Shown here in pieces: positions 53,443 through 63,576 of a DNA stretch of 64,000 bases (positions are counted from its first letter, which is position 1; every line of letters starts with the position of its first letter). The translations under genes and the position numbers were made by a program. Under the pieces are notes generated by a model, which searched no databases, was not told where the DNA came from, and saw only the letters and a program-made list of their open reading frames with translations. This DNA is from Noviherbaspirillum aridicola. Lineage in GTDB: Bacteria; Pseudomonadota; Gammaproteobacteria; Burkholderiales; Burkholderiaceae_D. The DNA lies in assembly GCF_019656455.1 (NCBI RefSeq), contig NZ_BPMK01000010.1:1-64000 (forward strand). The letters run 5' to 3'.

Positions 53443-54960
53443 ATGTGTGGCATTGTTGGCGTTGTTTCCCAGGGTCCCTGCAACCAGCTGATCTATGACG
53501 CATTGCTGCTGCTGCAGCATCGCGGCCAGGATGCGGCCGGTATCGCGACCAATCATGGCAATACGTTTTCCATGTACAAGGCCAATGGCCTGGTCCGCGA
53601 TGTCTTCCGTACACGCAACATGCGTTCGCTGCCCGGCAACGCGGGCATCGGGCAGGTCCGGTATCCGACCGCCGGTTCTTCCAGCGAGGAAGAAGCGCAG
53701 CCGTTCTACGTCAACGCGCCGTTCGGCATCATCCTCGCCCACAACGGCAACCTGACGAACTGGGAACAGCTCAAGATCGAGATGTTCAAGAACGACCGCC
53801 GTCACATCAACACCGATTCCGACTCCGAGGTGCTGCTCAACGTGCTGGCGCACGAGATACAGCAGGCGACCACCGGTTACTCGCTCGACCCGTCGGCGCT
53901 GTTCAAGGCGGTGACGGTGCTGCACAAGCGGGTCCGCGGCTCCTACGCGGTGGTGGCGCAGATCGCCGGCTACGGCCTGCTCGCCTTCCGCGATCCGTTC
54001 GGCATCCGGCCGCTGTGCATCGGCTTCAACGAGACCGAGCAGGGCACCGAATACATGCTGGCCAGCGAATCGGTGGCGCTCGAAGGCCTCGGTTTCCGCT
54101 TCCTGCGCGACGTGCTGCCGGGCGAGGCGATCTTCATCGACCTCGACGGCAAGCTGTACAACCAGCAGTGCGCCGACAACCCGGTGCTCACCCCGTGCGC
54201 GTTCGAATTCGTCTATCTCGCCCGCCCGGACTCCATCATCGACGGCGCCTCCGTGTACGCGTCGCGCCTGAAGATGGGCGAGTACCTGGCCGAGAAGATC
54301 CGCCGCACCATTCCCTCCGGCGACATCGACGTGGTGATGCCGATCCCCGACTCGTCGCGCCCGGCCGCGATGGAACTCGCGCTCAAGCTCAACCTGCAGT
54401 ACCGCGAAGGCTTCATCAAGAACCGCTACATCGGCCGCACCTTCATCATGCCGGGCCAGGCCCTGCGCCGGAAGTCGGTGCGCCAGAAGCTCAATGCCAT
54501 CGGCAGCGAATTCAAGGGCAAGAGCGTGCTGCTGGTCGACGATTCCATCGTGCGCGGCACCACCAGCCGCGAGATCGTGCAGATGGCGCGCGACTCCGGC
54601 GCCAAGCGCGTGATCTTCGCGTCGGCCGCGCCCCCGGTGCAGTTCCCGAACGTGTACGGGATCGACATGCCGACCCGCAACGAGCTGATCGCCCATGGCC
54701 GCAGCGAGGAAGAAGTGTGCCGGGAGATCACCGCCGACGCGCTGGTCTACCAGGATCTGGAAGCGCTCAAGCGCTCGATCTCCGATGTCAATCCGATGCT
54801 GAAGAACTTCGAGGCGTCCTGCTTCGACGGCTGCTACATCACCAACGACATCTCGCGCGACTACCTCGACCGCATCGAGTCGGCTCGCCGCAATCCCAAG
54901 CCGGTGGTGGAAGACGCGGTGCGCTCCCAGCTCAATCTGAACCTCGCCCGCGTGGACTGA
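53443..54960 (+). CDS. purF: Amidophosphoribosyltransferase
   Basis: First committed step of purine synthesis, making phosphoribosylamine from PRPP and glutamine. 505 residues. Mature Cys1 follows the initiator Met in MCGIVGVVSQG, so no propeptide exists. The PRPP loop is VLLVDDSIVRGTTSREIV; other motifs are LQHRGQDAAGIAT and FGIRPLCIG. GAGGAG (53431-53436) precedes the ATG by 6 bases. The longer frame upstream overlaps cvpA and is not real. Confidence 0.98.
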   Translation: MCGIVGVVSQGPCNQLIYDALLLLQHRGQDAAGIATNHGNTFSMYKANGLVRDVFRTRNMRSLPGNAGIGQVRYPTAGSSSEEEAQPFYVNAPFGIILAHNGNLTNWEQLKIEMFKNDRRHINTDSDSEVLLNVLAHEIQQATTGYSLDPSALFKAVTVLHKRVRGSYAVVAQIAGYGLLAFRDPFGIRPLCIGFNETEQGTEYMLASESVALEGLGFRFLRDVLPGEAIFIDLDGKLYNQQCADNPVLTPCAFEFVYLARPDSIIDGASVYASRLKMGEYLAEKIRRTIPSGDIDVVMPIPDSSRPAAMELALKLNLQYREGFIKNRYIGRTFIMPGQALRRKSVRQKLNAIGSEFKGKSVLLVDDSIVRGTTSREIVQMARDSGAKRVIFASAAPPVQFPNVYGIDMPTRNELIAHGRSEEEVCREITADALVYQDLEALKRSISDVNPMLKNFEASCFDGCYITNDISRDYLDRIESARRNPKPVVEDAVRSQLNLNLARVD

Positions 54961-54981
54961 ATCGGGCGTCGTCCCCGCAAG

Positions 54982-55012
54982 AACCCGCCGCCTTCGGGCC
55001 GCGGGTTTTTTT
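54982..55012 (+). terminator. Intrinsic terminator after purF
   Basis: Seven-bp arms (54982-54988, 55001-55007), a 12-base loop, then T residues to 55012. It ends the accD-purF unit, facing the convergent signalling block. Confidence 0.88.
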
Positions 55013-55069
55013 ACGTCCGCGGCGTCGCACGCTCTGCCGGCAAGGCCGCGGGGCGGCGTCGGCCCGGAC

Positions 55070-58000
55070 TTACTGCATCCGCAACAGCTGTGCGAACTCG
55101 CCCGCCGGCAGCGGGCGGCTGAAGAAATAGCCCTGCATCTCGTCGCAGTGGTGGTCGCGCAGGAAGGCAACCTGCTCCTCGGTTTCCACGCCCTCGGCGA
55201 TCACTTTCAGGTTGAGGCTGTGCCCGAGGGAGATCACGCTGCTCGTGATGGTCGCATCGTCGTGGTCGGTGACGATGTCGCGCACGAAGGACTGGTCTAT
55301 CTTCAGATGATGCAGCGGAAAGCGCTTGAGGTAGCTGAGGCTGGAATAGCCGGTGCCGAAATCGTCGATCGACAGCTGCACGCCGAGATCCTCCAGCGCC
55401 TCGAGCTTGCTGATGAACTGCTCGGCGCTGCTCATGACGACGCTTTCCGTCAGCTCCAGCTCCAGGTGGCGCGGCTCGAGCGCGATCTCGGCGAGCACCA
55501 GGGCGATCGACTCCACCAGGTCTTCCTGCTTGAACTGGCGCCCCGACAGGTTGACCGCCACCGAGATCGGCGGCAGGCCGGCGTTCTGCCAGGCCTTGTT
55601 CTGCGCGCAGGCGGTGCGCAGCACCCAGTCGCCGATCGGGACAATCAGCCCGAGTTCCTCGGCCATCGGAATGAAGCGGGTAGGCGAGACCAGGCCCCTG
55701 TCCGGGTGGCGCCAGCGGATCAGTGCCTCGGCGCCGATGATGCGGCCGCTGACGCCATCGACCTTGGGCTGGTAGTGGAGTTCGAATTCCTTGCGGTCGA
55801 GCGCGCGCCGCAGGGCGATTTCGAGTTCGGCGCGCTCCAGCGCCCGCACGCTCATCTCCCGGGAGTAGAACTGGAAGGAATTGCCGCGCTCTTCCTTGGC
55901 CCGATACATTGCCGTGTCGGCGTTGCGCAGCAGGGCCTTCATGTCGTCGCCATCGTCCGGATACAGTGTCGCGCCGATGCTGGTGCTGATGAAGAGTTCA
56001 TGCCCGCGCACCATGAACGGCACGGAAAACACCTCGAAAATCTTGTTGGCCACCGCCACCACGTCTTCCGGCCTCTGGATGGCAGCCAGCAGAATGATGA
56101 ATTCGTCCCCGCCCTGGCGCGCCACGGTATCGCCCTCGCGCACCACCTCCCGCAGGCGGGCCGCCACCTGCAGCAGCAGGGCATCGCCGATCTCGTGCCC
56201 GAGGCTGTCGTTGATGCCCTTGAAGCGGTCGAGGTCGAGAAACAGCAGCCCGAGCAGCTTGCCGCTGCGGCGGGCCTGCGCCAGCGCCTGCGCGATCCGG
56301 TCCCCGAGCAGGTTGCGGTTGGCGAGGCCCGTCAGCGCGTCGTGGCTGGCGAGATGCTCGATCCGGGCCTCATAGTCCTTGCGCTCGCTGATGTCGATCG
56401 CCGTGCCGTCGATGCGCAGCAGGGCGCCGCCGTCGTCGGTGACGGCACGCGCGCGCTCTTCGATCCAGCGTACCGCGCCGTCCGGCCGGCATACCCGGTA
56501 TTCATGCCGGCAGCTGCCGGTGCGGGGCAGGTCGTCGAGCGCGGCCTTCACCCTGGCGCGGTCTTGCGGATGGATGCCCTTGAACCACAGATCGCGGCTC
56601 CGATAGAAATCCGCGGCCGGGCGGCCGAACACCTTTTCCACCATCGGATTGAGGAAGATGAAACCCGCTTCGCCGACCGACCACACCATGTTGTCGATCG
56701 AGGCGAGTATGCCGCTGAGCTTGTCCTCGGTCGCCTGCAGATCGCGCTCGGCCTTCTCTCGCGCCGCCTTGATGCGCAGGCTCGTCACGCCGAAGGAGAT
56801 GTCGTCGGCCAGTTCTTCCAGCATCGCCAGCTGCTCGTCGTCGAAGGCGTTGGCCTGCTCGCGGATCTTCAGGACGCCGAATACCTGCGCGCCGGCCCTG
56901 AGCGGCAGGGTGACCGATGAAGGCGGCTGTTCCCGCGCGCCGGGATGCGGGACGTCGATCACCATCCACGCGCGGCCGGACCCGTCCCCGGTTCCGGCGT
57001 CATGGCCGCCGATGTCCTCCTGGGCCGCCTCGCCGGCCCAGGCGCGCGTCTGCAATCTGCCGTCCTCGGTGTGATAGCCGATCCAGGCGGCCCGGTAGCC
57101 GCCGGCTTCCACCACCGTGCGGCACATGTCTTCCAGCAGCCGCTGTTCTTCGGTCGCATGCACCATCACGTGGTTGCACTCGGCCATCACGGTGCGCGCG
57201 CGCAGCGTGCGCCGCAGTGCGTCCTGTGCCTGCTTGCGGTCGTTGACCTCGGAAATCAGCTGGCGATGCTGGCGCTGGATCTCGGCGTACAGCTGCAGGT
57301 TTTCATAGACCGTCGCCAGCTGGCTGGCGACGGTCGCCGCCGCCCGTTCGTCGACTTCGTTGAATGCCTCGGCGCCCACCTTGTCGGCCAGGTAGAGCCA
57401 TCCGAAGACCCGGTCCTGGGTCGCCACCGGCACCACCAGCAAGGAGTGCACGGGCGGATGGGACGGCGGCAGGCCGAGGGCGGCAGGCGAGCCGCCGAGG
57501 CCGGCCATGCGCCGCGGGAGGCGGCTTGCGAGCACCATGCCGAGCACGCCGGCGTCGGCCAGCGGCGGCCGCATGTCTTCGCCGCGCGCCATGCCCCGGG
57601 TGACATAGTGCTGCAGGCTGCCCTGGTCCTGGTCGAGCAGGCCGATGGCGGCGTAGCGCGCCACGCAGATGTCCTGCACCACCCGGCAGCTGATGTCGAG
57701 CACGCGGCCGGCGTCGCGCGCGCCGGCCAGCTCCATGCCGAAGTCGATCAGCGCGGTCAGGCGCAGGCTCACCGCCTGCAGGCTGGACAGCGCGTTCGAC
57801 AGCCGCCGCACCACCTGCTGCAGGTCTTCGATATCCGTATCCTCGCCGGCGTCGACCATGCGCGACATCAGCGTGCTGCTGGTTTCGAGTTCGGCCAGAT
57901 AGGTGCTGAGCTGCCTGTCGAGAACGCCGAGCGGCGCCGCCTGCGGCGCATGGAAAGCCGCCTCCGCCAGCGCCGGCTCTCCCGGCGTGTCCGGAGAATC

Positions 58001-58378
58001 CGGCGTCCCGGGCGCCCCGAGCGCCTCCTGCACCGTCTGCAGGATCAGCTCCGGCTCCGACGGCTTCGGCAAGACCCAGCGCACGCCGCAGGCGGCGGCC
58101 ATCTTGCCGGCTTCCCGCTCGTGATAGGCGGCGGTATAGAACACCACCGGCGTTCGCCCGACCACCGGGTCTTCGCGCAGCCGCGCGACGAACTGGTAGC
58201 CATCCATGTTCGGCATCAGGATGTCGGCGATGATCAGGTCGGGGCGGCGCTCGCGCGTGCGGTCGAGCGCCTCGATGCCGTCGGTTGCTTCAATCAGCTG
58301 GTGGCCGCTGTAACCGAGCAGGACCATCAGGAACTGCCGGTTCAGCACATGATCGTCAACGATCAGTATGGTCGCCAT
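55070..58378 (-). CDS. REC-GAF-PAS-GGDEF-EAL bifunctional c-di-GMP signalling protein
   Basis: A cytoplasmic protein of 1102 residues. Order: receiver (1-120, ILIVDDH, phospho-acceptor in IIADILMPNMDGYQF), a helical spacer, a GAF domain (about 215-380), a coiled coil, a second GAF-like domain (about 410-540), a PAS/PAC pair (about 560-680), GGDEF (756-760 intact, GGDEF) and EAL (884-886 intact; NLSGRQF, ELTESV, IDDFGTGYSS, LKIDQSF, AEGVETEE). Both catalytic signatures are complete, so it could make and break c-di-GMP. Start 58378 gives MATILIVDDH and overlaps the upstream receiver gene by 23 bases; 58438 is an alternative. Confidence 0.92.
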   Translation of the reverse strand: MATILIVDDHVLNRQFLMVLLGYSGHQLIEATDGIEALDRTRERRPDLIIADILMPNMDGYQFVARLREDPVVGRTPVVFYTAAYHEREAGKMAAACGVRWVLPKPSEPELILQTVQEALGAPGTPDSPDTPGEPALAEAAFHAPQAAPLGVLDRQLSTYLAELETSSTLMSRMVDAGEDTDIEDLQQVVRRLSNALSSLQAVSLRLTALIDFGMELAGARDAGRVLDISCRVVQDICVARYAAIGLLDQDQGSLQHYVTRGMARGEDMRPPLADAGVLGMVLASRLPRRMAGLGGSPAALGLPPSHPPVHSLLVVPVATQDRVFGWLYLADKVGAEAFNEVDERAAATVASQLATVYENLQLYAEIQRQHRQLISEVNDRKQAQDALRRTLRARTVMAECNHVMVHATEEQRLLEDMCRTVVEAGGYRAAWIGYHTEDGRLQTRAWAGEAAQEDIGGHDAGTGDGSGRAWMVIDVPHPGAREQPPSSVTLPLRAGAQVFGVLKIREQANAFDDEQLAMLEELADDISFGVTSLRIKAAREKAERDLQATEDKLSGILASIDNMVWSVGEAGFIFLNPMVEKVFGRPAADFYRSRDLWFKGIHPQDRARVKAALDDLPRTGSCRHEYRVCRPDGAVRWIEERARAVTDDGGALLRIDGTAIDISERKDYEARIEHLASHDALTGLANRNLLGDRIAQALAQARRSGKLLGLLFLDLDRFKGINDSLGHEIGDALLLQVAARLREVVREGDTVARQGGDEFIILLAAIQRPEDVVAVANKIFEVFSVPFMVRGHELFISTSIGATLYPDDGDDMKALLRNADTAMYRAKEERGNSFQFYSREMSVRALERAELEIALRRALDRKEFELHYQPKVDGVSGRIIGAEALIRWRHPDRGLVSPTRFIPMAEELGLIVPIGDWVLRTACAQNKAWQNAGLPPISVAVNLSGRQFKQEDLVESIALVLAEIALEPRHLELELTESVVMSSAEQFISKLEALEDLGVQLSIDDFGTGYSSLSYLKRFPLHHLKIDQSFVRDIVTDHDDATITSSVISLGHSLNLKVIAEGVETEEQVAFLRDHHCDEMQGYFFSRPLPAGEFAQLLRMQ

Positions 58379-58784
58379 CCTGCCGCCTCTCCGGTGGTTG
58401 AACGAATGCGGGTGGCGGCCTGCGGGACAGGAATTCACGCAGGCTGGGCACGAATGCTTCGGGGTCTATGGGCTTGCTGAGGTAGCCGTCGAAGCCGGCG
58501 GCCAGCAGTTTTTCGCGGTCGCCGGACATGGCCAGCGCGGTGACCGCGATCACCGGAATGCCGCGCAGCTGCGGGTCGTCCCTGAACGCGCGCACCACTC
58601 CGTAGCCGTCGAGGTGCGGCAGGTGGACGTCGCACACCACCAGCGCCGGCAGTTCGCTGCGGGCCCGGGCCAGGCCCTGTCTGCCGTCGGCGGCCGGCAG
58701 CGCCTCGTAACCGAAGGCTTCGAGCAGGTAGACCATCAGCTCCATGTTGGCCGGATTGTCTTCGATTACCAGTATGCGTTGCAT
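58356..58784 (-). CDS. Single-domain response regulator
   Basis: A 142-residue CheY-like receiver with Asp52 in LVVCDVHLPHLDGYG, acidic pair in VIEDNPANMEL and Lys in GYLSKPIDPEAF. No output domain; the tail is a short Pro/Arg-rich stretch. It starts 7 bases after the kinase stop and overlaps the following gene. It probably shuttles phosphate between the kinase and the receiver of the GGDEF-EAL protein. An upstream ATG at 58817, inside the kinase gene, is a less likely start. Confidence 0.9.
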   Translation of the reverse strand: MQRILVIEDNPANMELMVYLLEAFGYEALPAADGRQGLARARSELPALVVCDVHLPHLDGYGVVRAFRDDPQLRGIPVIAVTALAMSGDREKLLAAGFDGYLSKPIDPEAFVPSLREFLSRRPPPAFVQPPERRQDGDHTDR

Positions 58785-58791
58785 CGCTCGC

Positions 58792-60333
<1,542 letters not shown>

Positions 60334-60385
60334 TCTCTAGATTGCCGGCGCCGGAATAAGTGCAATTTTTTGCCGGCCGGCGATT

Positions 60386-60413
60386 TTGCGATCACCATGT
60401 TTTGCGTTAGGAT
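60386..60413 (+). promoter_or_regulatory. Promoter for the SAM-II riboswitch transcript
   Basis: TTGCGA (60386-60391), 16-base spacer, TAGGAT (60408-60413). The expected start of transcription, about 60419-60420, falls exactly at the first base of the riboswitch P1 stem, which supports both calls. Confidence 0.6.
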
Positions 60414-60416
60414 GGC

Positions 60417-60480
60417 GTGGCGCCGATTTGAGTCTGCTTGCGGGCGCCCGGGCCATGGCCTGGAACAAGTGCAGCTAAAC
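60417..60480 (+). promoter_or_regulatory. SAM-II (SAM-alpha) type riboswitch
   Basis: P1 is formed by GGCGCC at 60419-60424 and 60443-60448. The P1 loop contains the conserved GATTTGA (60425-60431) and GCTTGC (60436-60441). The 3' side ends in GCAGCTAAA (60471-60479), whose GCAG can pair with CTGC in the loop to form the pseudoknot. These three conserved blocks in this order are the SAM-II signature as I remember it. A short extra hairpin (about 60449-60463) is inserted before the 3' strand. It lies upstream of a Cys/Met-metabolism PLP enzyme, the expected target. Confidence 0.82.
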
Positions 60481-60498
60481 GGAGAAGACATCCCCATC

Positions 60499-60532
60499 AA
60501 CCCGTTTCAGTTCACGCTGGACGGGTTTTTTG
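60499..60532 (+). terminator. Intrinsic terminator between riboswitch and coding region
   Basis: Seven-bp arms AACCCGT (60499-60505) and ACGGGTT (60521-60527), a 15-base loop, and a T run through 60531. It begins 20 bases after the aptamer and ends 7 bases before the downstream ATG, so it must be bypassed for expression. It is the likely expression platform of the riboswitch. Confidence 0.75.
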
Positions 60533-60538
60533 TTGATC

Positions 60539-61777
60539 ATGAGCGATTCCAGAAAATACGGCTTTACCACCACCATCCTGCACAGCGACCGCCAGAAGCC
60601 GATCGAACACGGCTCGCTGCACAAGCCCATCCACACGTCGGTGACCTTCGGCTACCGGGACGCGCGGCAGCTGGCCGAGGTGTTCCAGGGCAAGCAGCCC
60701 GGCTACCGCTACGGCCGCCAGGGCAATCCCACGGTATCGGCGCTCGAGGACAAGATCACCCGGATGGAGCAGGGTCTCGCCACCATCTGCTTCGCCACCG
60801 GCATGGCCGCCATCGGCGCCGTCGCCCAGGCGCTGCTGCGGGAAGGCGACCACGTCGTCTCGTCCGCCTTCCTGTTCGGTAACACCAACAGCCTGTGGCA
60901 GACGGTGGCGGGGCAGGGGGTGGCGGTCTCCATGGTGGACGCGACCGATGTCGCCCAGGTGGAAGCCGCGATCACGCCCGCCACGCGCATCGTGTTCGTC
61001 GAAACCATCGCCAATCCGCGCACCCAGGTCGCCGACCTCAAGCGCATCGGCCAGCTATGCCGCGACCGCGGCATTCTCTACGTGGTCGACAACACCATGA
61101 CCTCGCCCTATCTGTTCCGACCGAAGATGGTCGGCGCCGGCCTGGTCGTGAATGCCATGACCAAGTCGATTGGCGGCCACGGCAACGCGCTGGGCGGCGC
61201 GCTGACGGACACCGGCCTGTTCGACTGGACCCGCTACCCGAACATCATCGACACCTACAAGCGCTACGTGCCCTCGCAATGGGGCATGGCCCAGATCCGC
61301 GCCAAGAGCCTGCGCGACTTCGGCGCCTCGCTCGGCCCGGAAGCGGCGCACCACATCGCCGTCGGCGCCGAGACCATGGCGCTGCGGATGGAGCGGGAAT
61401 GCGCCAACGCGATGGCGCTGGCGCGCATGCTGGAAGCGGACCCGCGTGTGGCGGCCGTCTACTATCCCGGCCTGCCGTCGCATCCGCAACACAAGCTCGC
61501 GGCGGATTTGTTCTCCGGCTTCGGCAGCCTGTTCAGCTTCGAACTGCGGGACGGCATCGACTGCTTCGACTATCTCAATCGCCTGACGCTGGCGGTCCCG
61601 GCGAGCAATCTCGGCGACACCCGCACGCTCGTCATTCCCGTTGCCCACACCATCTTCTACGAGATGGGAGCGGAGCGGCGCGCGAGCATGGGCATCGCCG
61701 AGTCGCTGATCCGCGTGTCGGTCGGCATCGAGGACACCGATGACCTGGTAGAAGATTTCCGTCAGGCATTAAACTAA
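60539..61777 (+). CDS. Cystathionine gamma-synthase / O-acylhomoserine sulfhydrylase family PLP enzyme
   Basis: A PLP-dependent Cys/Met-metabolism enzyme of 412 residues. PLP site VNAMTKSIGGHGNALGGAL (lysine Schiff base), YRYGRQGNPTVSALE, FATGMAAIGAVAQ, DNTMTSPYLF and the C-terminal SLIRVSVGIEDTDDLVEDF. It differs clearly from MetY at 27145-28455 and does not read like typical MetZ, so synthase, sulfhydrylase or gamma-lyase activity cannot be separated by eye. The SAM-II riboswitch argues for a step in methionine synthesis. ATG 60539 has no Shine-Dalgarno sequence; TTG at 60530 or 60533 are alternatives inside the terminator tail. Confidence 0.88.
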   Translation: MSDSRKYGFTTTILHSDRQKPIEHGSLHKPIHTSVTFGYRDARQLAEVFQGKQPGYRYGRQGNPTVSALEDKITRMEQGLATICFATGMAAIGAVAQALLREGDHVVSSAFLFGNTNSLWQTVAGQGVAVSMVDATDVAQVEAAITPATRIVFVETIANPRTQVADLKRIGQLCRDRGILYVVDNTMTSPYLFRPKMVGAGLVVNAMTKSIGGHGNALGGALTDTGLFDWTRYPNIIDTYKRYVPSQWGMAQIRAKSLRDFGASLGPEAAHHIAVGAETMALRMERECANAMALARMLEADPRVAAVYYPGLPSHPQHKLAADLFSGFGSLFSFELRDGIDCFDYLNRLTLAVPASNLGDTRTLVIPVAHTIFYEMGAERRASMGIAESLIRVSVGIEDTDDLVEDFRQALN

Positions 61778-61872
61778 GCCCAATTGTCAATTTTCCCAAT
61801 AAAAACAATTCGCTGTGGAAATTGATTCTCGCTAAAATACGCGGGTCTTTCATGTCACGTTAAGGTGCGCAT

Positions 61873-63576
61873 ATGGCCCGGCCCGAGAAGGTCCGCCTCG
61901 GTGAAGTCCTCATTCAGCAAAAACTGCTGTCGGAAGAGCAACTGCAGTTTTCGCTGGCCGAGCAAAAGCGGACCGGGCGCAAGCTCGGGCGCATCTTTGT
62001 CGAGAACGGCTTCGTCTCGGAAGAGCAGATCTGCGGCGCGCTCGCGCGGCAGCTGAACATTCCTTACATTAATCTCAAGTTCTACAACATCCGCCCTGAA
62101 ATCGTGCGGATGCTGCCGGAGACGCAGGCGCGGCGCTTCCGTGCGCTCGCGCTGGAGGATAAGGGCGACAACATCGTCATCGGCATGGCCGATCCCACCG
62201 ATCTGTTCGCCTACGATGAGATCGCACGCGTGTTGCGCAGGCCGATTTCGCTCGCCGTGGTCAACGAGGGTGAGCTGCTGCAAACCGTCGACCGCATCTA
62301 CCGCCGCACCGATGAGATCACCGACTTCGCGCGCGAGCTGGAGCAGGACCTGGGCGACAGCTACGTGGATTTCGGCGGACTCGGCGGGACCCCGGGCCTG
62401 GAAGATGCCCCGGTCGTGAAGCTGCTGCAGTCGATCTTCGACGATGCCGCACAGGTGCGCGCGTCGGACGTCCATATCGAGCCGCAGGAAAGCCGGCTGC
62501 ATATCCGCTTTCGCATCGACGGCATGCTGCATCTGCAGACCGAGGCGGATATCAAGATCGCCACGGCGCTGGCGCTTCGGCTCAAGCTCATGTCGGGCCT
62601 GGACATCTCGGAAAAGCGCTTGCCGCAGGATGGACGTTTTGCCATCAAGGTCAAGCAGCAGCAGGTCGATGTCCGTATTTCCACCATGCCGACGCAATAC
62701 GGCGAGTCCGTCGTCATGCGACTGCTGAACCAGAGCGGCGGGATGCTGAAGCTGGACTCGATCGGGATGCCGAAAGAGATGGTCGACCGCTTCCGCGCGA
62801 TTCTTGCGCGGCCTAACGGCCTGGTGCTCGTCACCGGGCCGACCGGCAGCGGCAAGACGACGACGCTCTACGGCGCTCTCGCTGAGCTCAACACCACTGA
62901 ACGCAAGCTGATCACGGTCGAGGACCCGGTCGAATATCGGCTGCCCGGCGTCAATCAGGTGCAGGTCAACGAAAAGATCGAGCTGACCTTCGCCCGCGTC
63001 CTGAGAGCAGCCCTGCGTCAGGACCCCGATGTGGTGCTGGTGGGCGAGATGCGTGACCAGGAAACGGCCCAGATCGGTCTGCGCGCGGCGCTCACCGGCC
63101 ACCTCGTATTGTCCACACTGCACACCAACGATGCCGCCAGCACGCCGGTGCGCCTGCTCGACATGGGCGTGCCGCGCTACATGGTCGCGACCTCGCTGCA
63201 GGCAGTCCTGGCGCAGCGCCTGGTCCGCCTGGTATGCGAAAGCTGCGCCGAGCCGTATACCCTGAAGCCAACCGAGCACGAGTGGCTGCGGGTCGATCTC
63301 GGCGAGCAAGTGGAGGCCCACCGGTATGTGCGCGGGCGCGGTTGCACTCACTGCAACGGCACGGGTTATCGCGGCCGTACTGGCGTCTATGAGATGCTGG
63401 AGATCACGGAGGCGGTGGCCGAGGCGGCGAATAACCACGACCCTGCGCACTTCATGCGGGTCGCCCACGCGCAGATGGCCGGTCGCACCTTGCGCTCGCA
63501 TGCGATCGATCTCATTGTGGCCGGCAAGACTACGGTTGCCGAGGCGATGCGGGTAAGCAACCAGATCGACGCCTGA
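61873..63576 (+). CDS. MshE/GspE-PilB type pilus or secretion assembly ATPase
   Basis: A 567-residue secretion ATPase. The N-terminal MshEN domain has two successive motifs, RLGEVLIQQKLLSEEQLQFSL and KLGRIFVENGFVSEEQICGAL, the pattern that binds c-di-GMP in MshE. The ATPase core has Walker A GPTGSGKTT (about 322-330), the Asp box ITVEDPVEYRLPG, Walker B DPDVVLVGEMRD, a His box and the zinc-binding CESC...CTHC pair. AAGGTG precedes the ATG. Upstream TAAAAT (61833-61838) may be a -10. Probably drives MSHA-like or type IV pilus, or type II secretion. Confidence 0.92.
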   Translation: MARPEKVRLGEVLIQQKLLSEEQLQFSLAEQKRTGRKLGRIFVENGFVSEEQICGALARQLNIPYINLKFYNIRPEIVRMLPETQARRFRALALEDKGDNIVIGMADPTDLFAYDEIARVLRRPISLAVVNEGELLQTVDRIYRRTDEITDFARELEQDLGDSYVDFGGLGGTPGLEDAPVVKLLQSIFDDAAQVRASDVHIEPQESRLHIRFRIDGMLHLQTEADIKIATALALRLKLMSGLDISEKRLPQDGRFAIKVKQQQVDVRISTMPTQYGESVVMRLLNQSGGMLKLDSIGMPKEMVDRFRAILARPNGLVLVTGPTGSGKTTTLYGALAELNTTERKLITVEDPVEYRLPGVNQVQVNEKIELTFARVLRAALRQDPDVVLVGEMRDQETAQIGLRAALTGHLVLSTLHTNDAASTPVRLLDMGVPRYMVATSLQAVLAQRLVRLVCESCAEPYTLKPTEHEWLRVDLGEQVEAHRYVRGRGCTHCNGTGYRGRTGVYEMLEITEAVAEAANNHDPAHFMRVAHAQMAGRTLRSHAIDLIVAGKTTVAEAMRVSNQIDA

